DNA from: Ophiura sarsii
Taxonomy: Eukaryota > Echinodermata > Ophiuroidea > Amphilepidida > Ophiuridae
Direction of reading: 5' to 3'
Length of the DNA: 64,000 nt
Assembly: GCA_035610835.1 (NCBI GenBank)
Contig: CM069443.1
Span: 64,575,577 to 64,639,576 of the forward strand
The position numbers and the translations under genes were made by a program. Position 1 is the stretch's first letter, and every line of letters starts with the position of its first letter. Shown here piece by piece: positions 32,873 through 43,349 of the stretch. The notes beneath the pieces are model-generated. The model was not told the origin of the DNA and did no database searches. It saw only the letters and a list, made by a program, of their open reading frames with translations.

Positions 32873-34662
32873 AGGGCCCCTATGTATCCGTGTGAGCTGA
32901 GCGGCCCTTACCGTGTGAAAAATGGGTGCGGACGGCGGCACACACGGTGGGCCGTTTCCCGTCCGTTGAACACGTTCAGGGGACTTTGCCGGCCACCGGA
33001 GTTATAAACATGATCAAAACTCCGGGCGGGTGAGTAAAAGCGGCGGCGAACGATGAGAGCCCGGTATGAAGACGGTATAAGGACGGCGCACCCGTTCGCA
33101 TCCGTTCCGCACCCGTTTCGCGCCCGTTTCGCGCCCATTTGCAGGGCGGTGATTGACGGTGGTGGACGTCGACCATCTTAGCGACGGACTGCGAATGGCC
33201 GCATGCAGCCTAGTAACCGTTCGCGGAACGGACTCTCAGCAGGCATGTTGCAACTCTCTAAATGTAAAAGAGCTAAAACTCACTCTTCGAGAGCTCTAGG
33301 AGGAACAGATCTTTTTTTGGAGTGAAGTTCACTCTTAAAAGAGCGATTTTCACTCTAAAAAGAGTTAAAATCACTCTAAAAAGAGGTAAAATCACTCTGA
33401 AAAGAGTGGAAATCACTCTTAAAAGAGTGGAAATCACTCTTAAAAGAGTGACAAATCACTCTTAAAAGAGTGACAAATCACTCTGAAAAGAGTAAACTTC
33501 ACTTCTTAGAAGAGCCGTCCCTCCTAAAGCTCTCGAAAGAGTGAGGTTTAGCTCTTTTACATTTAGAGAGTATTATAATGTGGTTCGTACGAAATCCGGA
33601 ATACAAATGAAGCGGCGAGCTTGAGCGCTCAGCTTGAAAAGGGCGATTTGATGATGTAATCAGACGTTTCGGCCGGTACCCAGGCGTTTCGACCGGTTAG
33701 GAACCGGTATGGAGGTGGTATGCACACGATGAGGACACGGTGAGAACGGTAAGCTAGAACTGTATGAGGTCGGTGATCCCGGGACAAGGCCAGTGAGAAC
33801 CCGGGACAGACCCGGTGTAGAACGGTATGGACCGAGGACCCGGTCAGGAGGTGTTATGCACCCGGTAAGAACGGTAAGCTAGAAATATATGAGGACGGTG
33901 AGCCCAGTACCCGACCGGTGACGACCCGGTATAGACCCTGTATATAACGTTATGGGCCCGGTGGCCACAACAAAAGATTAATGCGCCCGTTGACATTTTT
34001 TACTGATTGTTTGGACTCTGTTGTTTTTCTATGAGACGGTAAGGTGGCCGCTTGCAATTACCGCCCTGCGAACGGGCGTGAAACGGGTGCGCCGTCTTTA
34101 TACCGTCCTCAAACCGGGCTCTCACCGTTTGCCGCCGCTTTTACTCACCCGGCAGGACCCGGCAAGAGTTTTGAGCATGCTCAAAAGTCTTGCCGGGCGC
34201 GGATGGCCGGCAATGTCCTCGGCAACGTGTTCAACGGACGGGAAACGGCCCACCGTGTGACATCACCGTGTGCCACCGTCTGCACCAATTTGTCAAACGG
34301 TAATGGGCCGGCCAGCTCACACGGATACATGTGAGTACAAATGTATTTTACAGACATTCCCGGAATGTGAGCGAAGCGGTGAGCTTGAGCGCTCAGCTTA
34401 TACAGGGCAGTTTGATGACGTTATCAAGGCGGTTCGGTCGGTACCCAAGCGTTTCGGCCGGTGAGGACCTGGTGAGGAGGTGGTATGAGCCCGGTTCCAG
34501 GCCGATAAGCACCCGGTATAGAACAGTATGAACCCGGTGACAAAAAAATAAATCAATGCGGCCGTTGACATGTTTTGCTGATTGTTCACCGTGTTGGACT
34601 CTGTTGTTTTTCTATAAGACGGTAAGGGGCCGCCAGCTCACACGGATACATGTTAGGGCCCA
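32873..34662. mobile_element. TTA-flanked element inside the LINE (Harbinger-like)
   Basis: TTA at 32,870-32,872 and 34,663-34,665 flanks ends AGGGCCCCTATGTATCCG and, inverted, TGGGCCCTAACATGTATCCG. Deleting the element and one TTA joins the reverse-transcriptase frame as N-I-L-K-R-H with no frame change. GC-rich arms of about 300 bases (32,884-33,150 against 34,055-34,345) are also inverted. Short direct repeats of ACCGGTATG and GAGCTTGAGCGCTCAGCTT occur at 33,620-34,520. Confidence 0.85.
33253..33571. repeat. Palindromic tandem array of CACTCTTAAAAGAGTG units with inverted ends
   Basis: About nine units of 19-21 bases, each a small palindrome (CACTCTTAAAAGAGTG), are bounded by arms of about 50 bases beginning ACTCTCTAAATGTAAAAGAG, mirrored at the right end. 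The whole block is one hairpin made of hairpins. It is nested inside the TTA-flanked element. Confidence 0.8.
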
Positions 34663-35589
34663 TTAGGATGTTAAGCATAAATAGCCGTCCACTTGCACGT
34701 TTCGTAATGTCACCAATGTGGGTGTTCCATTTCAGATCTTTAGCAATTTTTATGCCCAGAATCTTCACCGTGTCAGTGCAATGAAGGTTTTGATCATACA
34801 AACGGAGGGGGGTAAGTATCGGTGGATCCATCGCAAAGGTGACATCCATAAACATGCATTTGGTCGGGTTTAACTATTCAACTATGTTGAATTTTGAAAC
34901 TTTTTAAACGTGGCAAGAATGACATTATTTGCTCCTAACTTTGTGTGAAAAAATGGAGTCGATCGCATTTTCCGTTTGTCTTTGGTGACCCTCTTTGCCG
35001 CACACTCCAATTTATGTGTTTGTACACGAAAACAGTGATTTTCAATTTAAATTGCACACATTGCATTTTCATATTTGAATATCCCGCCAACAAGAAATTG
35101 GAAGAGGTTCAGTTTTTGATCCAAATTTAGAACATTATAAGCAATTCATTGCATGGGTGAGGTAAATTGATTATGTTAATTCCCATGCAAACAGAAAAGG
35201 ATGCATTAAATTCCAATTACATCACGAATGTACTCAAGTTTTCAAATTTTTACGGGAGACATATTTTGCGATCTAATGCATGTTTTGGGTATCTCATGGA
35301 CAAACATGTGAAATTGGTGCCCGGGTAAAAGGTTCACCAAAGGCAAACGGAAAATGATATTGACTTCATTTTTTTCACACAAAGTTATTAACAAGTAGGG
35401 TATTCTTATAACGTTTAAACATTTTCAAACTTCGACTTAGTTTTTTAAGAAAAATATGGCTTCTTTCCACTATTGCAGGTTTTTTTTTACTCAGCCTGTA
35501 TATGATTTTGGATGCAATATCTTTGTGTGCGCACAAAGACGCTAAAAAATGCAGAAATGGTATATTTTCCCGAACCATTTAGCAAGCTG

Positions 35590-37245
35590 TATCTGTCATA
35601 TCTAAATGCAAAATGTGTGTGATGCTATCTTCAGTAGATAGCAACGGCCATATCAGTCATATCAAATGCAAAATGTATTTGGTGCTATCTTCAGTAGATA
35701 GCAACGTTTGGTGCTATCTTCAGTCGATAGCAACCGCAGTATCAGTCATATCTAAATGCAAAATGTGTGTGTGGTGCTTTATTCAGTAAATAGCAACAGC
35801 AGTATTAGTCAAATCTAAATGCAAAATATGTATGTTGCTATCATGAGTAGATAGCAACCGCAGTATCAGTCATATCTAAATGAAAATGTGTTTGGTGCTA
35901 TCGTCAGTAGAAAGCAACCGCAGTATCAGTCATATCTAAATGCAAAATGTGTGTGATGCTATATTCAGTAGATAGCAACAGCAGTATTAGTCACATCTAA
36001 ATGCAAAATATGTTTGTTGCTATCTTCAATAGATAACAACCTCCGTATCAGACATATCTAAATGAAAAATGTGTTTGGTGCTATCTTCAGTAGATAGCAA
36101 CGGCCATACCAGTCATATCTGAATGCAAAATATGTTTGGTGTTATCTTCAGTAGAAAGCAACCGCAGTATCAGTCATATATAAATGAAAATGTGTTTGGT
36201 GCTATCGTCAGTAGATAGCAACGGCCATACTAGTCATATCTGAATGCAAAATATGATTGGTGTTATCTTCAGTAGAAAGCAACCGCAGTATCAGTCATAT
36301 CTAAATAAAAATGTGTTTGGTGCTATCTTCAGTAGATAGCAACGGCCATACCAGTTATATCTGAATGCAAAATATGTTTGGTGTTATCTTCAGTAGAAAG
36401 CAACCGCAGTATCAGTAATATCTAAATGAAAATGTGTTTGGTGCTATCTTCAGTAGATAGCAACGGCCATACCAGTTATATCTGAATGCAAAATATGTTT
36501 GGTGTTATCTTCAGTAGAAAGCAACCGCAGTATCAGTCATATATATAAATGAAAATGTGTTTGGTGCTATCGTCAGTAGATAGCAGCCTCCGTATCAGTC
36601 ATATCTAAATGAAAATGTGTTTGGTGCTATCTTCAGTAGATAGCAACGGCCATACCAGTCATATCTGAATACAAAATATGTTTGGCGTTATCTTCAGTAG
36701 AAAGCAACCGCAGTATCAGTCATATATAATTGAAAATGTGTTTGGTGCTATCGTCAGTAGATAGCAGCCTCCGTATCAGTCATATCTAAATGAAAATGTG
36801 TTTGGTGCTATCTTCAGTAGAAAGCAACCGCAGTATCAGTCATATCTAATTGAAAATGTGTTTGGTGCTATCGTCAGTAGATAGCAGCCTCCGTATCAGT
36901 CATATCTAAATGAAAATGTGTTTGGTGCTATCTTCAGTAGATAGCAACGGCCATACCAGTCATATCTGAATACCAAATATGTTTGGTTTCATCTTCAGTA
37001 GAAAGCAACCGCGGTATCAATATCTAAATGCAAAATATTTTTGATGTTATCTTCATATATAAATGCACAATGTGTGGGGTGCTATCTTCAGTAAATAGCA
37101 ACGGGTATATAAGTATTATGAAAAGGCCAAATGTGTTTGGATCTATCATCAGTAGATAGCAACCGCCGTATTCTAAATGCAAAGTGTGTTTTAAGCTCTC
37201 TTCAGTAGATAGCAACGGCCACATCAGTCATATCAAATTGCAAAA
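35590..37245 (+). repeat. Hairpin satellite, main array (about 28 units of about 61 bp)
   Basis: Each unit carries GCTATCTTCAGTAGATAGC, a perfect 7-bp stem with a 5-base loop, followed by AACGGCCATACCAGTCATATC or AACCGCAGTATCAGTCATATC and AAATGTGTTTGGT. From about 36,080 to 36,980 two unit types alternate, giving a dimer of about 121 bases; in one type the stem is broken (GTTATCTTCAGTAGAAAGC). The array is not coding. Confidence 0.9.
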
Positions 37246-38734
37246 TGTGTCACCGTGTTTAACAAAAGTATATTGTATTACTTTTTAATTGTAACCATGG
37301 TTACCATTGATTTGTATCAAATTATACATAAATGTGCCGATAAATCTCAAAACTCGCGTGTGCTACACTCACTGTTTTGAAAATCTAATTATACCAATAG
37401 ATTCCTAGGAATGTGTAGTACACAATAGAGTATCTACTTTTTAAAATGTGCCCAAAAATAAGGAATTTTGTCCAAAAATGAGGTACTTTGAGCAAAATAT
37501 GTGGATTCGTTTAAACAGTCTAATCTCGAGTTATGGAAATACATTTAGAATACCGTAGTACATTTATGACTGTAGCTGAAGAGCAGGGCTATCATGGTAA
37601 GGGCATATCCATACATGAAATGGAACACTTGCGGATAATGCATTTCTTACAAGGGTGTTTATAAGAAATGAGGCAGCTGATTTCTGTGTGTGCAAACTGG
37701 ATCTTATTGGGCGGGTAAAAGGACCCGGTCCTTTTACCCGCCCAATAAGATCCAATTTGCAAACCGTTCAGTAGACCTACAAAACGGCGCACCAGGAGAC
37801 GAGAACAAAAAGTCAATCATACAGCCAGGATAGAGAGAGGACTCCAATTAACTTTTAACTCCCGGGCGTGTTTTTGTATGAGTTAAACTTGAATATGATC
37901 AGGATGAAAAAGGGTGAAATGGGGGAAGGGGGGGGGGGGGGGGGGGGGGGTCAGTCTCTATGCGCCGAGAATCAAACCCAGACCGTGAGTGTGCAAGTGT
38001 GTAGTGTTGTATTTTAACACCATTGCAATAGGCCAATCATGGGATGTCTGTTATATAAATGGGAGTGTTATATGGATATCGGTATGCGCATTAATACATT
38101 ATACGTTTAGGCATGGAGGAATATGGAGAAATAATCCCGGGAATAATTAATGTCAATAGGCAGAAAAATAACGTTCGGATATTGCACGCACAGTTCTCAA
38201 GACTGGGCACAGATGATCATGACGCTAGACACCTCCTCCCGCCGACTCTAAAACTAAAACCCTCTTAAATAAGACCCCACTATAAATATAAAACCCGAAC
38301 CCTAGGCCTACACATATTATAGGCCTACTGAATCACATGGATAGTATGTGCATGGGGTAGCCTACCTGGATTTACGGGCACATGGGTTCCTGTATCATGG
38401 GGTATCTGGAATATTAAGGGCATCTGTGATAATTGCATTTTAAGAGTAAGAGTACACATCCCATGAATCCCCAACCCGAGAACCGCCCAACCCACGAACC
38501 GCGAAATCTAGTACAATATAATATTTAAAATATTTCTAGGAGGGTTAATGAATTGACACTTCCCCACAATTTCAAGAGCATTATTAAATTATATGAATTG
38601 AAAATATCACATTTTATATGGCTTCGTTTGGTCATAAATTAGATTTGAAGTTTACCTAAAAAAAGATATTTCTCAATTGTTCACGAAATGTGGGTGTGGC
38701 AGGTTTGTGAAGCGTGACTTGTGCTATGCCTAAT
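37246..38734. other. Unassigned DNA between satellite blocks, with one palindrome and a poly-G tract
   Basis: The satellite is interrupted here. Poly-G of about 20-24 bases is at 37,927-37,950 and a near-perfect palindrome is at 37,691-37,761. I see no gene. Confidence 0.5.
37691..37761. repeat. 71-bp near-perfect palindrome
   Basis: The left arm starts TGCAAACTGGATCTTATTGG and the right arm is its complement with one mismatch; the centre is GGACCCGGTCC, so there is no real loop. It may be a very small fold-back element. Confidence 0.8.
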
Positions 38735-39150
38735 ATCAGCCATATCTAAATGCAAATGTGTTTGGTGCTATCTTCCGTATAGCAACCATGGTGTCAGTCA
38801 TATAAAAATGCAAAATGTGTTTGGTGCTATGTTCAGTAGATAGCAACCACATTATCAGTTATATCTAAATGCAAAATACGTTTGGTGCTATCTTCAGTAG
38901 ATATAACCGCCAAAGAGGTCATACGTAGAACCATGTTGTAGGCGACCGCCGAAAAGTCATATATAAATGCAACATGTGTTTTTAAGGTATCTTCTACAGA
39001 TAGCAACCGCCATTTTAATCATATCTAAATGAAAAAGATGTTTGGTGCTATCTTCAGTAGATAGCAACCACCGATAAGTCTTACGTAAATGCAAATTGTT
39101 TTTGGTGTGGTGCTATCTTTTGTAGATCGCAACCGCCGAAAAGTCATATC
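38735..39150 (+). repeat. Hairpin satellite, distal block (about 6 diverged units)
   Basis: The same monomer as the main array, with GGTGCTATCTTCAGTAGATAG repeated at about 60-90 base spacing and more changes. It ends about 285 bases before the TRIM copy 2 start codon, where the promoter is expected. Confidence 0.8.
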
Positions 39151-39201
39151 TATTTCATATTGAAAATTAAAAGGCCTAATATAGATATTATGGTTTTCCC
39201 C

Positions 39202-39211
39202 GGGGTTTTCC
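39202..39211 (+). promoter_or_regulatory. NF-kappaB-like site upstream of TRIM copy 2
   Basis: GGGGTTTTCC fits GGGRNWYYCC exactly and lies in TTTTCCCCGGGGTTTTCCCC, 224 bases before the ATG. GGTTTTCCCCGGGGTTAAT is repeated near 39,330. The upstream of copy 1 lacks it. This is a motif match only; such short sites occur by chance. Confidence 0.3.
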
Positions 39212-39434
39212 CCAATATTATTGAACAAACTATTTTGAGTGATCAAGAAGTACAATGAAGACAATAAAGAACACGTTGAAAATGACCCCGGGAAAATGAC
39301 AAAGGTCTTCAACATGTAAAATATACCACGGTTTTCCCCGGGGTTAATCGTGCATAGTGTATTTTCACTAAACACATGCTACACGTTCAGGTTCAATTAC
39401 CACCAATATTACTTACTATTAAATACCTTTCAAA

Positions 39435-41228
39435 ATGGCTGCTGCATCGTTTATTCGGGCTGCCGAGGATGAGCTCGCATGCCCGATATGTTTCGAATCG
39501 TTTACAGACCCAAACACACCTAAAACGTTGCCTCTCTGCGGTCATGTATTATGCGAAGTGTGTCTCAACGACATGGCTGCTGGAAAGTGTGCGAATAAAG
39601 AATGTCCTGAATGCAGAAAACCGGTGATTTTTTCAAAAGGTGGGGCAGCTTCGTTTCCGACTAACTACCGTTTGCGGAATCTCGCCGAAAAGCACCAGAA
39701 GGTTGGTGATGAACAGGGCTTGAGAGTTGGGCCAACTGCTCAACCTAGTAGCGAGGAAAAAGCGGCCGGCGACAAAATGGGAGGAGGCCCAAAGGCACTT
39801 GGAGACTATGCATGCCCAGCCCATGCAGGAGAAGAATTGGATTACTACTGTACTCCCTGTGACATGCTAGCTTGCCAAATCTGTGTCATCCAGAAACATA
39901 TCGGAATTGAGCATAAGTGTGAAAAAGCGAAAGACAAATATGATAAACAAAAAGGTGAAATGCAAGTCAAACTAGCAGAAGTTAGCCAAACTATCCAACG
40001 GGCAAAGGATGAACGGCAAAAACTCAAAATATTCCTGAAAGAATCGCAAGATTGTAATAATACTGCTGAAAAACAGGTTGATGAACAGATTGAAGCCTGT
40101 ATTACCAAATTGCATGAAGAGGGCAAGAGATTGAAGAATCAATTACGCAGCAAAGTCAGTGACGTCGAGCAAACATTGGCCCAAGTGGATCAAGAAATCC
40201 TATCAGCTGAAACTACACACCAATGTGCTGTGCAAAGCCTTCGTAATGAGCCAGACTATAAGAACGTAACCCAACTTACATCTCTTGTTGATCAGATGAC
40301 CCAACTTGGCTTGAAAGAATGTATATCACATATCAGTGCAACACCCTATACTGCTGCTAGATATGTGAAATCTCTTGCACCAGATATAGGTCGCATTGTC
40401 TCGGTGATGCCAGGTAAAGTGCGAGAAGTTGAATTAATGCAGACTATGGATGGATTTGAGGATGCACTCCGCATTGCATCCTCTCAAGATGGACTGCTTC
40501 TGGCAGTCTGTGAATGCAATGCAAAGAAGGTGATTATTTATCGCAAAGCATCAGATGGGCAATATGAGAAGAGCCACAGTTTGAATCTGAGATCATCAAA
40601 CCAATATATGCCAGTAGGTGTCGCTATCTGTTCCGATGGTAGATTCCTGGTGACAAGACATACATGCATTGAAGTGTATAATCCTGAGGGTATCTACTTG
40701 AAGAGCATTACCACAACAGACAATACTGGTACAGATGTGAATGTAATCTCTATGGTAATCAACTCAAATGGCAGAATCCTAGCAGGAGACATTGCAAGAA
40801 ATGTCATTACAGAACATGGTCCTACTGGTAACATTGTGAGAACATTAATAAAGACAAATATCCGACCAGTCCACATCACTCTCATCCATGACACACACAT
40901 CGCAATGATTGACCAGCAGAGTAGTAAGGTGAGCGTGATGGATATGCAGTCTGGAGAGGAAACACTCAGCATTGATATCCCAAAGGTGAATGGAATATGC
41001 TATGATGAGCAAACTGAATGTCTATTGACTGTGAGGAGTGAGCCAGACAGTAAGAAGCCTGGGCATGTACTTGCCAACACCGGTGTAATAGAGCAGTACT
41101 GCTGCACAGGCAGGTTAGTAGCATGCTTAGCACAAGGACTGTACTATCCTCAAGGTATGGGATTCATATCAGATGGAAATCTAGCTATTGCGGATAAGAA
41201 AACTGTCAAGATTTACCAAATTAAATGA
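39435..41228 (+). CDS. TRIM-family RING E3 ligase with beta-propeller, copy 2
   Basis: A single-exon frame of 597 residues from ATG at 39,435 (context TTTCAAAATGG). RING C16-C19-C35-H37-C40-C43-C57-C60; B-box 2 C127-H130-C139-C142-C147-C150-H155-H160; coiled coil about 167-300; propeller about 310-597, with DGLLLAVCE and DGRFLVTRH among its strand-turns. It is a close paralogue of the 18,773-20,563 gene; differences include a small deletion before the propeller (LAPDIGRIV against IAPCILLGRIV) and one residue lost near the end (CTGRL against CTTGRL). All zinc ligands are kept and the frame is intact, so both copies look functional. The upstream region differs completely from copy 1, so expression may differ. 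The closest named family by architecture is TRIM2/3/32/56/71; I do not assign a symbol. Confidence 0.93.
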   Translation: MAAASFIRAAEDELACPICFESFTDPNTPKTLPLCGHVLCEVCLNDMAAGKCANKECPECRKPVIFSKGGAASFPTNYRLRNLAEKHQKVGDEQGLRVGPTAQPSSEEKAAGDKMGGGPKALGDYACPAHAGEELDYYCTPCDMLACQICVIQKHIGIEHKCEKAKDKYDKQKGEMQVKLAEVSQTIQRAKDERQKLKIFLKESQDCNNTAEKQVDEQIEACITKLHEEGKRLKNQLRSKVSDVEQTLAQVDQEILSAETTHQCAVQSLRNEPDYKNVTQLTSLVDQMTQLGLKECISHISATPYTAARYVKSLAPDIGRIVSVMPGKVREVELMQTMDGFEDALRIASSQDGLLLAVCECNAKKVIIYRKASDGQYEKSHSLNLRSSNQYMPVGVAICSDGRFLVTRHTCIEVYNPEGIYLKSITTTDNTGTDVNVISMVINSNGRILAGDIARNVITEHGPTGNIVRTLIKTNIRPVHITLIHDTHIAMIDQQSSKVSVMDMQSGEETLSIDIPKVNGICYDEQTECLLTVRSEPDSKKPGHVLANTGVIEQYCCTGRLVACLAQGLYYPQGMGFISDGNLAIADKKTVKIYQIK

Positions 41229-41481
41229 AGACTTGTAATTGTGTTTATAATACTTGACATACTAAACTGAATATTTGTCTACAATTGGAGATATGGAGGG
41301 ATATTGCGGCATAATATATTGACAGGCCTAATGGTAGAGACATTCAATAATCTTAATTGATACCTATATAGAACTAAAATCAACCTTTAAAATAGTGTGC
41401 AAAACAATATGTTTAATGACACTGTGTATTACATACTATTTTTGAGGGAAATCACAAAAATGTATAGTGAGAAGAATTATA

Positions 41482-41487
41482 AATAAA
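41482..41487 (+). terminator. Polyadenylation signal of TRIM copy 2
   Basis: AATAAA about 254 bases after the stop, in the same context as the second signal of copy 1. Confidence 0.45.
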
Positions 41488-41637
41488 CAGATCACAAAGT
41501 TTTGGCGGTAAAATCTTTACATGTAGTTTTAATCAATCCCACTGGGTTTTCATATACACGAGCACCAGTCTATATCATGTCTCATGAAATTGTTATCATT
41601 TATTTAGTTATGATTTTTAAGATTAAAATGTACATTC

Positions 41638-41694
41638 AAAAAATCTTGTTTCAAAATTATTGAATGATTCAATAATTTCGAAACAAGATTTTTA
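41638..41694. repeat. 57-bp inverted repeat in TRIM copy 2 flank
   Basis: Arms of about 27 bases starting AAAAATCTTGTTTC around a TGA loop. In the homologous flank of copy 1 (near 20,970-20,995) only one arm is present. Confidence 0.65.
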
Positions 41695-41764
41695 TTTTTT
41701 AAAGTCCCTTCAAAACTATACAATATTGACTACGAAATTACCAGTGATGTATTATTTGCGTTTT

Positions 41765-41803
41765 TGATATAAAAATACCCGAGTGTAACCAGAGAGTGGA
41801 TGG

Positions 41804-41838
<35 letters not shown>

Positions 41839-43340
41839 GGGGGTGAAGGCGGGAAATAAAGAATAAGATTTATTGTAGAACCTTGGTGGCTTATATAATA
41901 GATATTAACACAGTCACCCATGTGATACGTGGTAAATATTGAAAATAAAATTAGTCATATAAAAAAACACTAATTTTATTTTCAATATTTGACTCACCCT
42001 GTATAATATCAATAAACCACCTGAATGTTTTTATGTTTCCAAGGTAACTTTAACTGATAGTCAGTTTTGATACTTATATGCAAAGAGGAGTTTAATAAGG
42101 CGTCGAAAAAAGAAATCCTGTTTACCGGCAAACGGACCTCTCAGGTCGGTCAGACTGGCTTTTAATTTGTTTATTCTTATTTTCCCTTGAAATGACCGTA
42201 AAAAATGTAAATGTTAAAACAAAATTGTAAATATTACTGTTTTTGACAAGCAAAAAAAGAAGAAAAAAACTTTTTTTATTCATTTGCACATTGTTTTTTC
42301 CCACCGATTTCTAAAAATATGGGTAAGTCGGGCCCGTACAACAGGGTTTATTTTTTTCATTGCCAAAGCAAACCATAATCTTGGTCAGGTTCAAATTTCA
42401 AGGGTTACATGGTGTAACACATGCTTATCTGTAATTGTTGCCATAGCTGTTCGATATCTTCAATGTTTGGCCTCTATATAGAGTTGCTTAAGTAAATTGT
42501 ACAGACTGTAACAAAAAAAGTTATACAATCGCAATTTTATTTTTAACCCAATGTTAAAATCATGCAATGTCAAAATCATTTACACTCTGTTAAGTTCCGT
42601 TTTGGCTACCAGAATAATTTTATTTGGTCTTTGTAACTACTTGCGTTTAAAAGTTATAACTAGTCTACTAAGTCGTCTAGAAATTGGGTTGGGCCACTTT
42701 CACAATATTATACAATCTTGCTTGTATAAATTAAATGGTTAGGGTATCATGCAAGGAACATTAAAGAGAACAATATCATTATTTTTCAAATAGTTTTATT
42801 TCATTTAAATTTAAAAAAATCATTAAATAAATAAATTATTTCTTGACAAATTTATTTGGAGTTCATAAATAAAATAGCTCATTATTCCTCCTGAGCAAAT
42901 GATAAGCACAATACTGTCTAAGCACAATACTGTCTCAATCATTGTCATTCTAAAGTTCTGTTCACAACCATAAAAAAATTCCATTAAAATGGAAAGTTGG
43001 CGGTCAAAAGGAAATTGCGATATAAGGCAAATAGAAAGAGCAAAAATAGCAACATTTGTAAATACGGCTTTAAATGTATCCATTCATATTGAGATGGGTG
43101 GGGGTAGAATTTTTTTTTTTTTTTTTTACTCATCAGGGGGGTGAATTTTTGTTGTTGTTGCCTGCAAAGAGGGTGAATTTTTTTCTTCTCCGAAAACTTC
43201 CTACCCCCCCCCCCCATCCCTGAAAATCTAATGGTGCGTCCCTAAAGCCCCAACTAAAAAATCCTCGGTTTCCCATGGAAATGGAGTGATCACCAGAACA
43301 TACACACACACCCCCACACCCCAAGTTGGGTAATATGGCA
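41765..43340. other. Intergenic DNA, partly duplicated from block A
   Basis: A G-tract of about 32 bases lies at 41,806-41,837. 41,905-42,090 and 42,366-42,480 match 23,355-23,510 and 23,540-23,640; the MITE at 42,098-42,364 sits between them. 42,500-43,340 has no supported feature beyond T- and C-rich runs at 43,112-43,130 and 43,205-43,216. Confidence 0.55.
42098..42364. mobile_element. MITE with AGGCGTCGAAAAAAGAAATCC ends
   Basis: The relative of 25,659-25,913, with GGTCGGTC near the left end, GTCGGGCCCGTACAACAGGG near the right, and terminal AGGCG against complement of CATTGCC. It splits a segment that is continuous near 23,510-23,540, so it is probably an insertion after the duplication. 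Confidence 0.6.
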
Positions 43341-43349
43341 GAAGTCTGT

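Larger units (their letters stand above)
32275..34878 (-). pseudogene. 5'-truncated non-LTR retrotransposon, reverse-transcriptase C-terminal part
   Basis: CAACTAT is duplicated at 32,268-32,274 and 34,879-34,885. On the minus strand the frame shows LNPTKC near 34,865, VKILGI, KWNTHI, then (after the 1.8-kb insertion) VRPLLEYA, WHPGLT (32,758-32,775) and IQKRACRIILG, ending in a stop at 32,431. These are the thumb/connection region features of CR1/Jockey-type reverse transcriptases. One frameshift with a stop lies near 32,776-32,795. The catalytic YxDD part is missing, so it is dead. Confidence 0.85.
32217..35498. mobile_element. Mariner-like element (outermost of a nested stack)
   Basis: CAGGGTGAGTCAAAATAACTG at 32,217 and the complement of its partner ending CAGCCTG at 35,498 are bordered by TA (32,215-32,216 and 35,499-35,500). 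The roughly 150-base left arm is split by a LINE insertion: it runs to 32,274 and resumes at 34,879. When rejoined it aligns with the right arm (TTGAAACTTTTTAAACGTGG against TTTGAAAATGTTTAAACGTT, and AACTTTGTGTGAAAAAA on both). Confidence 0.8.

Noticed and set aside
32908..34589. Several GC-rich open frames of 60-100 codons around 33-34.6 kb
   Set aside because: They lie in the inverted arms of the TTA-flanked element, overlap on both strands and read like low-complexity Arg/Pro/Gly translation of repeats.
35590..37245. Possible CRISPR-like array (regular repeats with a hairpin)
   Set aside because: There are no unique spacers; the whole unit repeats in tandem, and the DNA is eukaryotic.
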